Shown here: in pieces, positions 52,399 through 61,769 of the stretch
How the letters are laid out: every line of letters starts with the position of its first letter
Numbering within the stretch: the first letter of the stretch is position 1
Assembly (NCBI GenBank): GCA_016286365.1
Contig: JAEESN010000004.1
Coordinates: 87,912-151,911, forward strand
Direction of reading: 5' to 3'
DNA from: Treponema sp.
GTDB taxonomy: Bacteria; Spirochaetota; Spirochaetia; Treponematales; Treponemataceae
DNA: 64,000 nt
Notes under the pieces: model-generated
What the model was told of the DNA's origin: nothing
Seen by the model: only the letters and a program-made list of their open reading frames with translations
The model's database searches: none
Made by a program: the position numbers and the translations under genes

Positions 52399-54336
52399 AT
52401 GAAAAGAATCGGTGTCCTGCTTCATAGTCTGACCATTGAATATGCCATTTCTATAATTACCGGCATTTCGGACTTTTTTAAGGATAAGGACGTTAAACTC
52501 ATAATATCGCAGGTAAAGGGGCCTAATTACGATATAGGGCTTTATGAATACCAGTGCTGGACCGGAACCAGTTATCTTTTTTCGGAACAGATAGACGGAC
52601 TCATAGTTATTTCGGGTTCTTTTTCTACTGCTACCGGAACAAGCGATATTAATTCCTGCTTAAAACAGTTTCCTAACAAACCGATTGTTTCTTTAAGCTC
52701 AAAGCTCGATATTCCCGGCTCAAGTTATCTTCATGTTTCAACTTTTTCGGCATACGACACCTTAATCAAGGCAATCAAAAAAAATACAAAAAATCCTGTT
52801 TTTGCATACATCACTTCGGACAAGATAAAATCGCAGGAATCAAACGAAAGAATAGAATCCTTTAAGGAAGCTTTAAATAACAACGGATTTAAATTCGACG
52901 AAAATCTCCTGTTTCACGGAAACTTTACCCAGTCTTCTGCAATAAGTGAGTTTAAAGAGCGGGTTCCAAAGCGAAAGGATTTGAACTTCAATGTCTTATT
53001 TGCCGCAAACGACCTTATGGCAATCGGTGCAAAAACATATTTCGAAGAGATGGGTGTTCATATTCCTAAAGAGCTTAAAATCGTCGGCTTTGACAACACC
53101 TCTCATGCTGAATCTGTAATCCCGAAAATCGCCACAATCGACCAATTCTTCTTTGAACAGGGAATTATTGCCGCAGAAGCTATCTTAAAAAAGATAAACG
53201 GAAAGAATATCCCCGAGCAGATTAAGCTTTCTGCAAAACCTGTTTTACGTGAATCGTGCGGATATCCTTCTACAGAAAAAAAGAAGACGAGGGGAAATCA
53301 GCTCATTTCGAACGGCCAGCTTTCTCACTTTCTTTCTAAAATTGATACAATCTATAACCTCTTTGATCTTTCAAAAGCATCTTCTACCCTGCGCCACCTC
53401 TTCTACTCAATGCCTTACATGATGGATGCAACCGGTATTCTTTCAATTGCACTTTGCTTTTTTGACAACCCGATTATTCTTGGAAAACAGGATCACTTTG
53501 CCCTGCCGGATAAGATGAGCGTAAGAATGTATATAGACCGCGAAAACGACATTGCCGAATACGACACATCAATAAAATTCAATCCTTCAGAAAAAATTCT
53601 CCCCGAAGGAATTATGAACGACGAAAGGGGAAAATATATCCTTCAGTCGGTTTTCTCGGGCGAAAAAAATTACGGCTATTTAATCTGCAAAATCAATAAT
53701 GATGATTACGGAATCTACCCGGTATTCTTAAAGATTATCATAAACGCAATTGCACAGGCTTTTGAATACACAGAAACTGTTACAGAAAACAAGCATCTTT
53801 CGGAAGAAAACAAAGAACTGATTGAACATAACTCAAGTCTGAGCGAACAGTCCAGAACAGATGAGCTTACAAGAATCATGAACCGTCGCGGCTTCCTTGA
53901 ACTCGGTCAGCGTTCTATAGACATGGCACTGGAATTAAATACAACGGGAATCATCATGTTTGCAGATATGGACGGTCTTAAAGCCATAAACGACACATAC
54001 GGACACAAGATGGGTGATGCCGCAATCAAATCTATGGCTTCCATTTTAACTCAGGCATTAAGAGCCAACGATGTTGTTGCGCGCCTTGGCGGTGATGAGT
54101 TTGCATGTATTGCCGTTGGTATGGATATGGATCACGTTCAGAACGTAAGGGCTAAGATTCAGTCGCTTTGTCTTGAAACAATAGAAAAACACAAGTATCC
54201 GTTCCCGCTTTCAATCAGTATAGGAGCAATAGTTTTTGACAAGAACAGTCCGTCGGTAAAGGATTTACTTGCCGAAGCAGATAAGCTTTTATACGAAGAG
54301 AAAAAACAGAAGCACAAGATTAAGACTTTGGAATAG
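52399..54336 (+). CDS. Diguanylate cyclase with LacI-type ligand-binding domain
   Basis: Residues 1-290 look like a LacI/PurR-type effector domain (RIGVLLHSLTIEYAISIITG, VLFAANDLMAIGAKTYF, IVGFDNTSHAESVIPKIATI) with no signal peptide and no DNA-binding HTH, so it is cytosolic. A linker of about 180 residues and a short helix lead to a GGDEF domain (residues 480-640): DELTRIMNRRGFLELG, IIMFADMDGLKAINDTYGHK, RLGGDEF. The inhibitory I-site RxxD is present as RAND five residues before GGDEF. It should make c-di-GMP in response to a sugar-like ligand. Confidence 0.88.
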   Translation: MKRIGVLLHSLTIEYAISIITGISDFFKDKDVKLIISQVKGPNYDIGLYEYQCWTGTSYLFSEQIDGLIVISGSFSTATGTSDINSCLKQFPNKPIVSLSSKLDIPGSSYLHVSTFSAYDTLIKAIKKNTKNPVFAYITSDKIKSQESNERIESFKEALNNNGFKFDENLLFHGNFTQSSAISEFKERVPKRKDLNFNVLFAANDLMAIGAKTYFEEMGVHIPKELKIVGFDNTSHAESVIPKIATIDQFFFEQGIIAAEAILKKINGKNIPEQIKLSAKPVLRESCGYPSTEKKKTRGNQLISNGQLSHFLSKIDTIYNLFDLSKASSTLRHLFYSMPYMMDATGILSIALCFFDNPIILGKQDHFALPDKMSVRMYIDRENDIAEYDTSIKFNPSEKILPEGIMNDERGKYILQSVFSGEKNYGYLICKINNDDYGIYPVFLKIIINAIAQAFEYTETVTENKHLSEENKELIEHNSSLSEQSRTDELTRIMNRRGFLELGQRSIDMALELNTTGIIMFADMDGLKAINDTYGHKMGDAAIKSMASILTQALRANDVVARLGGDEFACIAVGMDMDHVQNVRAKIQSLCLETIEKHKYPFPLSISIGAIVFDKNSPSVKDLLAEADKLLYEEKKQKHKIKTLE

Positions 54337-55894
54337 AAAGCTTATATTCGAACGAATCACAAAGAGCAATCCACGAAGCTTCAATAACGTCCGAAGAAAC
54401 TCCAACTGTTGTCCAAGAACTCTTTCCGTCCGAGCTTTCTATGATTACGCGAACTTTAGCCGCTGTTGCTTCTTTTCCGTCAAGAACACGAACCTTATAG
54501 TCAACGAGTTTAATCTGGGCAACGATCGGATAGAATTTTTCCAGAGCCTTCCTCATTGCAATATCGAGTGCGTTTACAGGTCCATCCCCTTCTCCGGCTG
54601 TAATTTCCATCTTGTTTCCAACGCTCACCTTTATCTGGGCACAGCAGTTTACGCCTTCTTCGGGACGAGGATTAGAGCCGTTTGTCTGATAGTAATGAAG
54701 CTTAAAGAATGGCTTATACATTCCCATCATCTTTAAAACCATTAAATCAAAACTTCCGTCGGCACCTTCGAACTGATAGCCTTCGAATTCGAGCTCCTTC
54801 ATCCTTGCGATGATTTTTTCTACAATCGGATCATCCTTTTTAAGACGGGGGAAAAGCTTCTGGACTTTTTCGATTATAGTGCTCTTTCCGGCAACTTCGC
54901 TCATCAAAAATACGCGGTTATTTCCTACAACTTCCGGCTCAATGTGTTCATAGGCAAAAGGATTTTTTAATACGGCATCAATGTGCATTCCGGCTTTATG
55001 GGCAAAGGCATTTATTCCGACATAAGGTGACTGAGGATTTAAACTTAAGTTTGTATATTCTGCAACCCTCTTACAGATTGATGTGAGCTTTTTGATATTC
55101 TTATTCGGGATACATTCATAATTCATCTTAAGCTGAAGGTCCGGAATAATTGTAGAAAGATTTGCATTTCCCGTCCTTTCACCAAATCCGAGCAAAACAC
55201 CCTGAACGTGGCACGCTCCTTCTTCTACAGCGATAAGTGAATTTGCAACAGCAAGCCCGCAATCGTTGTGTGTATGAATACCGATTTTTACCCTGCTTCC
55301 AAAAAGAGTCATAACTTCACGAACGGCTTCGCGGCATTCATCTAAAAGAAAACCGCCTTTTGTTTCGCAAAGACAAAGAACTTCTGCCCCGCCCTCGAGC
55401 GCTGCTTCCAGAGTTTTAAATGCGTATTCTTTGTTTTCTTTGTAGGCTGTAAAAAAGTGTTCTGCATCGTAAATCACCCTGCGGCCCTTGTCTTTAAGAT
55501 AACGGCAGGATTCATTAATCATAAGAAGATTTTCTTTAAGACTTGTTTTTAAGATATCTGTTACCTGGAATGTCCAGCTTTTTCCAAAAATTACGACGCA
55601 TTCAGTTTTTGCATCAAGAAGACTTTTAAGATTGGCATCCTCGCTACATTTTACATTCTTACGCCTTGTAGAGCCGAATGCACAAAGCTTTGCGTTTTTG
55701 AGGTTCACCTTCTTCATTTCTTTAAAAAATTCAGCATCTTTGGGATTACTTCCAGGGTTTCCGGCTTCTATGTAAGCAACTCCAAGTTCATCCAGTGCCT
55801 GACAGATATGAATCTTATCCTGGAGGGAAAAACTTATTCCTTCGCCCTGAGCACCGTCGCGTAATGTTGAATCAAGAATTTCAATCTTCTTCAT
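54320..55894 (-). CDS. cimA: Citramalate synthase
   Basis: Condenses pyruvate and acetyl-CoA to (R)-citramalate for isoleucine synthesis. 524 residues; the HMG-CoA lyase-like barrel opens with ILDSTLRDGAQGEGISFSLQ and has GIHTHNDCGLAVANSL and VQGVLLGFGERTGNANLS. The C-terminal regulatory domain (DYKVRVLDGKEATAAKVRVI) is present. CimA rather than LeuA is preferred from sequence order and length, from memory. The end overlaps the GGDEF gene by 17 bases. The -10 of its promoter ends 7 bases before the ATG. Confidence 0.9.
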   Translation of the reverse strand: MKKIEILDSTLRDGAQGEGISFSLQDKIHICQALDELGVAYIEAGNPGSNPKDAEFFKEMKKVNLKNAKLCAFGSTRRKNVKCSEDANLKSLLDAKTECVVIFGKSWTFQVTDILKTSLKENLLMINESCRYLKDKGRRVIYDAEHFFTAYKENKEYAFKTLEAALEGGAEVLCLCETKGGFLLDECREAVREVMTLFGSRVKIGIHTHNDCGLAVANSLIAVEEGACHVQGVLLGFGERTGNANLSTIIPDLQLKMNYECIPNKNIKKLTSICKRVAEYTNLSLNPQSPYVGINAFAHKAGMHIDAVLKNPFAYEHIEPEVVGNNRVFLMSEVAGKSTIIEKVQKLFPRLKKDDPIVEKIIARMKELEFEGYQFEGADGSFDLMVLKMMGMYKPFFKLHYYQTNGSNPRPEEGVNCCAQIKVSVGNKMEITAGEGDGPVNALDIAMRKALEKFYPIVAQIKLVDYKVRVLDGKEATAAKVRVIIESSDGKSSWTTVGVSSDVIEASWIALCDSFEYKLSIPKS

Positions 55895-55900
55895 AAGTTC

Positions 55901-55929
55901 AGAATATAATTAATAACTGATAATTTCAA
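55901..55929 (-). promoter_or_regulatory. cimA promoter, leaderless arrangement
   Basis: TTGAAA (55929-55924), 17-base spacer, TATTCT (55906-55901); the -10 ends 7 bases before the ATG at 55894 and no ribosome site is visible. Confidence 0.7.
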
Positions 55930-56134
55930 CTCTAATTAATCACTCATTTTCGCACGACATTTTCCGCTGCATTATCACCGTTTACATTGCATTTTTGCAG
56001 GCTGATTATTTTTCCGCGCTGATAAATCCTTTGACATCGGCCTTTTTTCTCCCCCTCAGTAACTTTTTTTATATAGATAACTTTTCCTTTATATAGTAGA
56101 ATTAAATTCACATTCAAAAAAAACGGAGATTCTT

Positions 56135-58129
56135 ATGAAAAAAATCTTTCTTTCATTAATTGCTTTATTTGCGCTCATTCCGGCAGCTTTTTCGCAGACA
56201 CTTCTGGATTCGCAGATAATTTCAAAGGTAACGGATGCTGTTTTTGAAGTTGTTGTAGAGAAAACAGAAGACACTAAAATTATCTATAATGATGAACTTC
56301 CTTTCGACAGACTTCCATTCAGCCAGAGAAATGACAAATACATGTCTATCGGGACAGCCTTCCTCTTAAAAGACGGCAATTTCTATTCTGCATCGCATGT
56401 TTTTGCACTTTACGGAGATACTGTTCAGAATAAATACTTTATCCGCGATTCTTCGGGTAAAACTTATCCTGTAGACGAAATCCTTACACTTTCGAACAGA
56501 AGAGATTTTATAAGCTTCTCTGTTCCATCCTACAAACCAAAAGCAGATCAGGGGCTCGAAGTTTCCAAACAATATAATATGAACTCGAATGTTTTCTCTG
56601 TTGGAAACGCACTTGGAGACGGTGTAATCATCCGTAACGGTATTTTAACAAGCGAAACTGATGAAGACCGCAATGGTGAATGGAAATGGCTTCGCTTCTC
56701 TGCTGCAGCAAGCCCTGGAAACTCAGGTGGTCCATTAATCAACGAAAAAGGTGAAGTAATTGGTATTGTAACAATGAAAAGCCAGAACGAAAATTTAAAC
56801 TACGCACTTCCTATTGCAGAAGTAGATACAGGTAAAGACGGAAAAGGTATTATTGATACAGTTTTCTATTACAGACTCCCTAACATCCTGAATAAAAAGC
56901 AGTATCATAACTTTAAGTACACTGTAAAACTTCCAATGAAGTATACACAGCTTCACGAAACTTTAACTAAGGCTTACAAAGACAGCATTAAAGAAGTTGT
57001 TGGAATCATGGCAAAAGACTATGCGCCTGGTTCTCCAAAGAGTTTTGATAAATCAAAGGGAAACGCAGAATTCTTCTACTCTGCTTACAACACAGATTTT
57101 CCATACATCATTTATTTAAACGAATCAGGAACCTGGAGCTACGGTGGAACAAATACAAAATCTTATGATCTTGAAGATAATGGTTCTGTAGATTACTGCT
57201 CTCTTATGGGCTATGTTCTTACAAAGGTAAATAAACCTGATTCAATCACTCTGGAAGAACTTCTTGCAAATCCAAGAACTTATGTAGATATGATTCTTGA
57301 AGGAAGCGGTATTTACAGAACAGTTGCCGGCGAAAACGTAACAATTAAATCTCTTGGAGAAGCAACTAAAGTTGAACAGCATGTAGACACTTTTGGAAGA
57401 ACATGGACTGCAAGCTATTTCGACATCAACTTTGCTGATTCAGTTTTAATCTGCTACGCACTTCCTATGCCAAACGGTGTATTCGCAGTTTACGACACAT
57501 GTTCAAGATCTACAGCATACTGCGAAACCTGCCACGACATTGAATTTGCGCTGGACTTTGTTTACACAAGCTACTTCGGAAAATTAAAGAACTGGAAAGA
57601 ATTCCTTGCCCTTCCCGAAAGCATTACAGGAAAGCAGCCTGAATTCTTAAAGAACATATCTCTTGAATACGACAGAAAACACTTTAAATTCTCTGTTGGC
57701 GATATTTCATCGAACTTTGCTCCTACTGTAATCAAAGCTGATGATGATACACGTTTTATCGTAATCAACTCATTTACTAATCAGGGTGGAAAACTCAAGC
57801 TCGAAAACAGGGCTGTATCTATTTACACAGATTCTAAAAATCCTGATTACAAGGCAATCTTCATCAAGAGAATCAACAAGCCTATGGATAACGCTGTAAA
57901 AAAGACAAAGAATTCATGGACTCAGTATCTGAACGAAGTTTCTCCTTTTGATTCAGAACCATACAATCACGATTCTTATACATATCAGGACAGAGTTTAC
58001 TTTGTAGAAGGCCAGGATAAACAAGACCCTGATCACGTTTATGCATTAAGCTTTGAACTTAAAAAAGATATGTTTGAAGAAATTAAAAAGATGTCGGACA
58101 AAGTTATAAAGAGCACACAGTTTAAGTAA
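56135..58129 (+). CDS. Secreted trypsin-like serine protease
   Basis: Signal peptide (KKIFLSLIALFALIPAAFS). The protease domain (residues 27-260) has the trypsin/HtrA catalytic triad: His88 in YSASHVFAL, Asp124 in NRRDFISF, Ser197 in SPGNSGGPLINEKGEVIGI. The following 400 residues have no named domain and no PDZ was recognised, so it is not a plain DegP. Shows VVVEKTEDTKIIYN before the triad. A periplasmic or surface protease is inferred. SD GGAG. A strong terminator ends the transcript. Confidence 0.85.
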   Translation: MKKIFLSLIALFALIPAAFSQTLLDSQIISKVTDAVFEVVVEKTEDTKIIYNDELPFDRLPFSQRNDKYMSIGTAFLLKDGNFYSASHVFALYGDTVQNKYFIRDSSGKTYPVDEILTLSNRRDFISFSVPSYKPKADQGLEVSKQYNMNSNVFSVGNALGDGVIIRNGILTSETDEDRNGEWKWLRFSAAASPGNSGGPLINEKGEVIGIVTMKSQNENLNYALPIAEVDTGKDGKGIIDTVFYYRLPNILNKKQYHNFKYTVKLPMKYTQLHETLTKAYKDSIKEVVGIMAKDYAPGSPKSFDKSKGNAEFFYSAYNTDFPYIIYLNESGTWSYGGTNTKSYDLEDNGSVDYCSLMGYVLTKVNKPDSITLEELLANPRTYVDMILEGSGIYRTVAGENVTIKSLGEATKVEQHVDTFGRTWTASYFDINFADSVLICYALPMPNGVFAVYDTCSRSTAYCETCHDIEFALDFVYTSYFGKLKNWKEFLALPESITGKQPEFLKNISLEYDRKHFKFSVGDISSNFAPTVIKADDDTRFIVINSFTNQGGKLKLENRAVSIYTDSKNPDYKAIFIKRINKPMDNAVKKTKNSWTQYLNEVSPFDSEPYNHDSYTYQDRVYFVEGQDKQDPDHVYALSFELKKDMFEEIKKMSDKVIKSTQFK

Positions 58130-58215
58130 TCGGGTTTGAAGAATTAAAAAAAAACTGACGAAACAATCAGATGAATCAAACTGAAGGCTTGAATTAATCC
58201 GGCGGATTAAAAAAG

Positions 58216-58268
58216 AAAACCTGTAAAAATACCGATGCACTTTTGCACCATGTTTTTACAGGTTTTTT
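58216..58268. terminator. Bidirectional terminator after the protease gene
   Basis: AAAACCTGTAAAAA (58216-58229) pairs with TTTTTACAGGTTTT (58253-58266), enclosing an inner TGCA-CTTT-TGCA hairpin; T-run follows on the plus strand and A-run precedes. Serves the protease (plus) and the kinase (minus). A second short hairpin TTAATCC/GGATTAA sits at about 58194-58210. Confidence 0.9.
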
Positions 58269-58332
58269 ATTTCTGCCGGCATTTCGCCCGCCTTTTTTTT
58301 ACCGCAGTTTTTCCCGCCGCCTTATAATCTTC

Positions 58333-59199
58333 TTATGCCTGATTCAGACGTTTGATTAAATATGGCATTGCAGCTTCGAAATCAACTCCGTACCAGTTAT
58401 AATCAGCATGAGAAATTGTTTCTTTAATCGACTGAACAACATAATCAGCCGCAAAAGAATAAGATTTTTCGAGCGAAAGACCTCTCATCAAAGCACCTGT
58501 AAGAACGCTTGCAAAAATATCGCCTGTTCCGTGGAAGCTCTTTGAAAGTTTTTCGTGGAAGTACCAGCTGAATTCATCTTTCTGTGCATCATAAGAAGCA
58601 ATTCCGATTTTTCCTTTTACACCTTTTAATTCTTTCTGGTCTTCTGCAAACTCAACTCCCTTAAGAACAACTTTCTTAGCACCAAGTTTTACAAGGTCTT
58701 TGAGTATTTTTTTGATATATTCTTCATCATAACCGTTTGCTTTATATTCAATTCCAAGCATAAAGCTTGCTTCTGTAAGATTTGGAACTATTACATCAGC
58801 TTTTCCGCAGAGTTTAGCCATGGCAAATGCAAACTCCTGAGTAAAGCCCGGGTAAAGATTTCCGTTATCTGCCATACATGGGTCTACGATTGTTAAAGTG
58901 TCTTTTCCGCCAAAATCTGCAATCAGTTTATGCATAAGGTCGAGCTGTTCAAAAGAACCAAGATAACCTGTATAAATTGCGTCAAAATGGATTTTTTCCT
59001 GCTTCCAGTGTTCACAGATTGGAGTGATGTCGCTTGTTAAATCGCGGAATGTAAATCCTTTAAATGCAGTATGAGTCGAAAGGACTGCTGTCGGAAGTAC
59101 ACATGCTTCAACTCCCATTGCAGATATGATTGGAAGAGCTACTGTAAGCGAGCATTTTCCTACACATGAAATATCCTGAATAGTAATAATTCTTTTCAT
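58333..59199 (-). CDS. pdxY: Pyridoxal/pyridoxamine kinase
   Basis: Phosphorylates B6 vitamers. The start is the ATG after GAGGTAGG; upstream codons lack a ribosome site. Ribokinase-fold features: IITIQDISCVGKCSLTVALP, IYTGYLGSFEQLDLMHKLI, VDPCMADNG and the anion-hole motif KSFHGTGDIFASVLTGALM. About 288 residues, normal for PdxK/PdxY. Symbol is a best guess among pdxY, pdxK and thiD-like. Single gene. Confidence 0.85.
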   Translation of the reverse strand: MKRIITIQDISCVGKCSLTVALPIISAMGVEACVLPTAVLSTHTAFKGFTFRDLTSDITPICEHWKQEKIHFDAIYTGYLGSFEQLDLMHKLIADFGGKDTLTIVDPCMADNGNLYPGFTQEFAFAMAKLCGKADVIVPNLTEASFMLGIEYKANGYDEEYIKKILKDLVKLGAKKVVLKGVEFAEDQKELKGVKGKIGIASYDAQKDEFSWYFHEKLSKSFHGTGDIFASVLTGALMRGLSLEKSYSFAADYVVQSIKETISHADYNWYGVDFEAAMPYLIKRLNQA

Positions 59200-59466
59200 A
59201 AACCTACCTCGAGAGTAGATTAAATCATTTTTACAGAATAAAAGCAATATTAAAAAATATAAAAATTTGTTTTATATAAAACTTTAACACCAATGAATGG
59301 ATTTTCATAAGAAACATGGGAATCTCTGCCCTATCCTATACTTTTAGACCAAAATTTATTATATTTGATACAAACACTCTGCAGTTTTTTAATATGATTT
59401 TAAATCCGATTTTAAAACCCGCGAAAATTGCAAAGCCTTAATGTAAATCATTTTTGGAGAAAATAG

Positions 59467-60669
59467 ATGGCTAAAACAAAAATTCCAATCACACTGCTCT
59501 GCGGATACCTTGGAGCAGGAAAAACAACTTTATTGAACAGAGTTCTTACAAATCAGAAGGGCTATAAAGTTGCTGTTATTGTAAACGATATTGGCGAAGT
59601 AAACGTTGATGAACGCATTATTTCAAAAGAAGCAAAAATCGAAGATGCAAGTTCCATTGTTCCTCTTACAAACGGATGTATCTGCTGTACAAAAAAATCA
59701 GACATGGTTAATCAGATTGAAGATTTAATGAAGACCGGAAAATTTGATTATATCATGATTGAAGCTTCCGGAGTCTGTGAGCCAATGCCGATTGCACAGG
59801 CAATTGAACAGATTGAATGCGGTAAGCTTGATAACGTTGTCGGCGTTGTTGATGCAGCCCGCCTCGTAGAAGAATTTGACGAAGGTAAATCACTTCTTAA
59901 AAAAGACATCGACGAAGAAGATATCGAATCTCTTTTAATCCAGCAGATTGAATTCTGTTCTACACTCATCGTAAACAAGCGAGACCTTGTAACAGACGAA
60001 CAGATGAAAAAAGTTCGTGCGGTAATCAATAAGATTCAGCCTGTAGTAAAGGTAATCGAAACAACACGCTGTGAAGTTCCAGTAGAAGATATCATCGGTA
60101 CAGACCGTTTTGATTTTGAAACAGTTTATTCTTCTGCCGGCTGGGTAAAAGCACTCGAAGAGCACGAACACGAAGAAGATGATGATGATCATGACGAACA
60201 CGATGAACATCACGAGCATCATGAACATGAAGATCACGATCATGAACACCACGAACATCACGAACACCATCACCATGAACATAAACACGAAGGTGAATCA
60301 GAAGACGAATATGGAATCGGTTCTTTCGTTTACTACAGAAGACGACCTTTCAATCGTGAGAAGTTAGATAACTACGCTTCCCGCTGGCCTAGAAATATAA
60401 TACGTTCAAAAGGAGTCGTATGGTTCAGCGATGACGAGGACATGGCTGTAGTTCTCGAAACTTCAGGCCGCCAGATTCAGGCAGGATATTCCGGCAACTG
60501 GCTCGCATCATGTCCACCAGAGGAACAAAAACGCGTGCTGGCACAGGAACCTTCCATGCAGAAGGACTGGGACGAAAAAGTCGGAGACCGCATGATTAAA
60601 CTTGTAATCATCGGACAGCACCTCGACAGATCCAAACTCGAAGCAGAACTGGACAAGTGTCTCGACTAA
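59467..60669 (+). CDS. COG0523/CobW-family metal chaperone GTPase with His-rich loop
   Basis: P-loop GTPase (GYLGAGKTTLLNRVL, residues 13-27), switch region VNDIGEVNVDE, the metal motif GCICCTKK (Cys71/73/74), NKRD base recognition, and a CobW C-terminal domain. Residues 214-262 are an extreme His/Glu/Asp loop (HEHEEDDDDHDEHDEHHEHH-like), a likely Zn or Ni reservoir. Such proteins deliver metal to apo-enzymes or act under zinc shortage. SD TTGGAG. No recognised Zur box was found upstream (59248-59466). Confidence 0.88.
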   Translation: MAKTKIPITLLCGYLGAGKTTLLNRVLTNQKGYKVAVIVNDIGEVNVDERIISKEAKIEDASSIVPLTNGCICCTKKSDMVNQIEDLMKTGKFDYIMIEASGVCEPMPIAQAIEQIECGKLDNVVGVVDAARLVEEFDEGKSLLKKDIDEEDIESLLIQQIEFCSTLIVNKRDLVTDEQMKKVRAVINKIQPVVKVIETTRCEVPVEDIIGTDRFDFETVYSSAGWVKALEEHEHEEDDDDHDEHDEHHEHHEHEDHDHEHHEHHEHHHHEHKHEGESEDEYGIGSFVYYRRRPFNREKLDNYASRWPRNIIRSKGVVWFSDDEDMAVVLETSGRQIQAGYSGNWLASCPPEEQKRVLAQEPSMQKDWDEKVGDRMIKLVIIGQHLDRSKLEAELDKCLD

Positions 60670-60766
60670 CAAAACAATCCGTTAGCGGAACAATCAAGTT
60701 TCGTCTAACAAAACAATCCGTTAGCAGAACAATCAGATTCTGCTAACAAAACAAACCTGTTTCGTC
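60667..60766. repeat. Tandem repeat across the end of the CobW-family gene
   Basis: Two and a half copies of a 38-39 base unit: 60667-60705, 60706-60743 and the partial 60744-60766. Each begins TAACAAAACAATCCGTTAGC (last partial diverges after TAACAAAACAA). The first TAA is the stop codon of the GTPase gene; the third unit enters the end of the convergent gene at 60743. Slippage here could change spacing but not the coding frame of the GTPase. Confidence 0.85.
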
Positions 60767-61357
60767 AATCCAAACGGATCCATCATCATAAGTAATCTTA
60801 CTTACGAAAAGAAAATCTGTTTCATATGAGTTTTCGGAACAAAAACCAACCCAATCAGAAATGTCTACACGACCTTTCAGACTGCTTCCACAATCAACAC
60901 ACTCCCCGATGGTAAGAACAACAAAGTTTCTTCCCTCCGGTGGAGGCTCTCCATTTTCATCAAGTACAAAAAAAACAACAGTAAAACTACAAACAACCTT
61001 ATCCTTCAAGTTCTCAAATTCAAACTCAAAAAACAGTCTGTCACTTTCAGAATCAACACCATTTTCAAGAGTACCGTCTATTCTGTAGGGAACAGGAATA
61101 TCAAGTTTCTTCTTACATACTTGTGACGTTCTTCTTTCAGCTTTACGGGTACCAGTTTTTCTACCGGATATCCACAGTAAAAACCAGGGTTCTTCTTCAC
61201 GTAATTCTTTGGCTGAACCTCGTCCCGCATCAAATCCAGATTCCCCGAATCCACATCCGTAGCATCCGTATCCGAGCGAACACAAAAGCCCAAACCAGAC
61301 AAGCGCAGAGATTTTTGTCCTTTCAATCCGTTTTTTAATACTTTTCCCTTCATACAC
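60743..61357 (-). CDS. Unknown membrane-anchored protein, start and frame uncertain
   Basis: In the frame chosen here, a GTG start opens a chain with one hydrophobic helix (KISALVWFGLLCSLGYGCYG) and an extracytoplasmic domain of about 140 residues (RLFFEFEFENLKDKVVCSFT, VSKITYDDGSVWIDE). A different frame starts with ATG at 61353, eight bases after GGAG and overlapping the previous stop as ATGA, but gives only 91 unconvincing residues. The better protein therefore lacks the better start. A frameshift, programmed or in the DNA, is possible. Confidence 0.55.
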   Translation of the reverse strand: MYEGKSIKKRIERTKISALVWFGLLCSLGYGCYGCGFGESGFDAGRGSAKELREEEPWFLLWISGRKTGTRKAERRTSQVCKKKLDIPVPYRIDGTLENGVDSESDRLFFEFEFENLKDKVVCSFTVVFFVLDENGEPPPEGRNFVVLTIGECVDCGSSLKGRVDISDWVGFCSENSYETDFLFVSKITYDDGSVWIDETGLFC

Positions 61358-61637
61358 TTTTCTCCTTCTCCTCTCTAAAAGACCAGATTTTAACCATCTC
61401 GAAGTTTCCTCCAATGAATTCCACTTTCGGGATATGCTTAAAATCACGACTACAATCTTTCTGAAGGGTCACAAATCTGATGTAATCACAGAATGCATTC
61501 CTCAATTTCTGCTTCAACACCTCATCATCAGGATTACGAATCAAAAATTTAATCGAGGCACCTTTCTGCTCCATCACTGCAATCCCATTCTTAAGACAGT
61601 AACCGGCGGCCAATTTGAATGTGTATTTATTGTTCAT
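61350..61637 (-). CDS. Small unknown protein
   Basis: 95 residues, no signal peptide, no recognised domain. Contains FKLAAGYCLKNGIAVMEQKG and FIGGNFEMVKIW and two Cys. Its frame is coherent and ends in ATGA overlap with a downstream start, typical of a coupled operon. No Shine-Dalgarno; an AT-rich TATATATA lies just before the ATG. Confidence 0.55.
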   Translation of the reverse strand: MNNKYTFKLAAGYCLKNGIAVMEQKGASIKFLIRNPDDEVLKQKLRNAFCDYIRFVTLQKDCSRDFKHIPKVEFIGGNFEMVKIWSFREEKEKSV

Positions 61638-61705
61638 GCTATATATATAGATTTTTACTTTCGATTTCGGACCATTTTTTTAAAAAAAAGTTTAAAAAAA
61701 TGTAC

Positions 61706-61734
61706 TTTTCACTTTGATTTGTTTGTGTTAGAAT
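61706..61734 (+). promoter_or_regulatory. Candidate corA leader promoter
   Basis: TTTTCA (61706-61711), 17-base spacer, TAGAAT (61729-61734). The start would fall near 61741, so the corA mRNA has a leader of about 200 bases containing a small ORF. Confidence 0.5.
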
Positions 61735-61769
61735 GAATTTTATCAGTTTGATAGGTTAATTTTTTTTTA

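Noticed and set aside
59248..59466. Zur or Fur box upstream of the COG0523 GTPase
   Set aside because: Only AT-rich repeats such as GATTTTAAATC; none matches a zinc box I can vouch for.
60179..60367. Met/Asn/Ile-rich ORF over the His-rich loop
   Set aside because: Other frame of the CAC/GAA codons of the COG0523 GTPase; no ribosome site.
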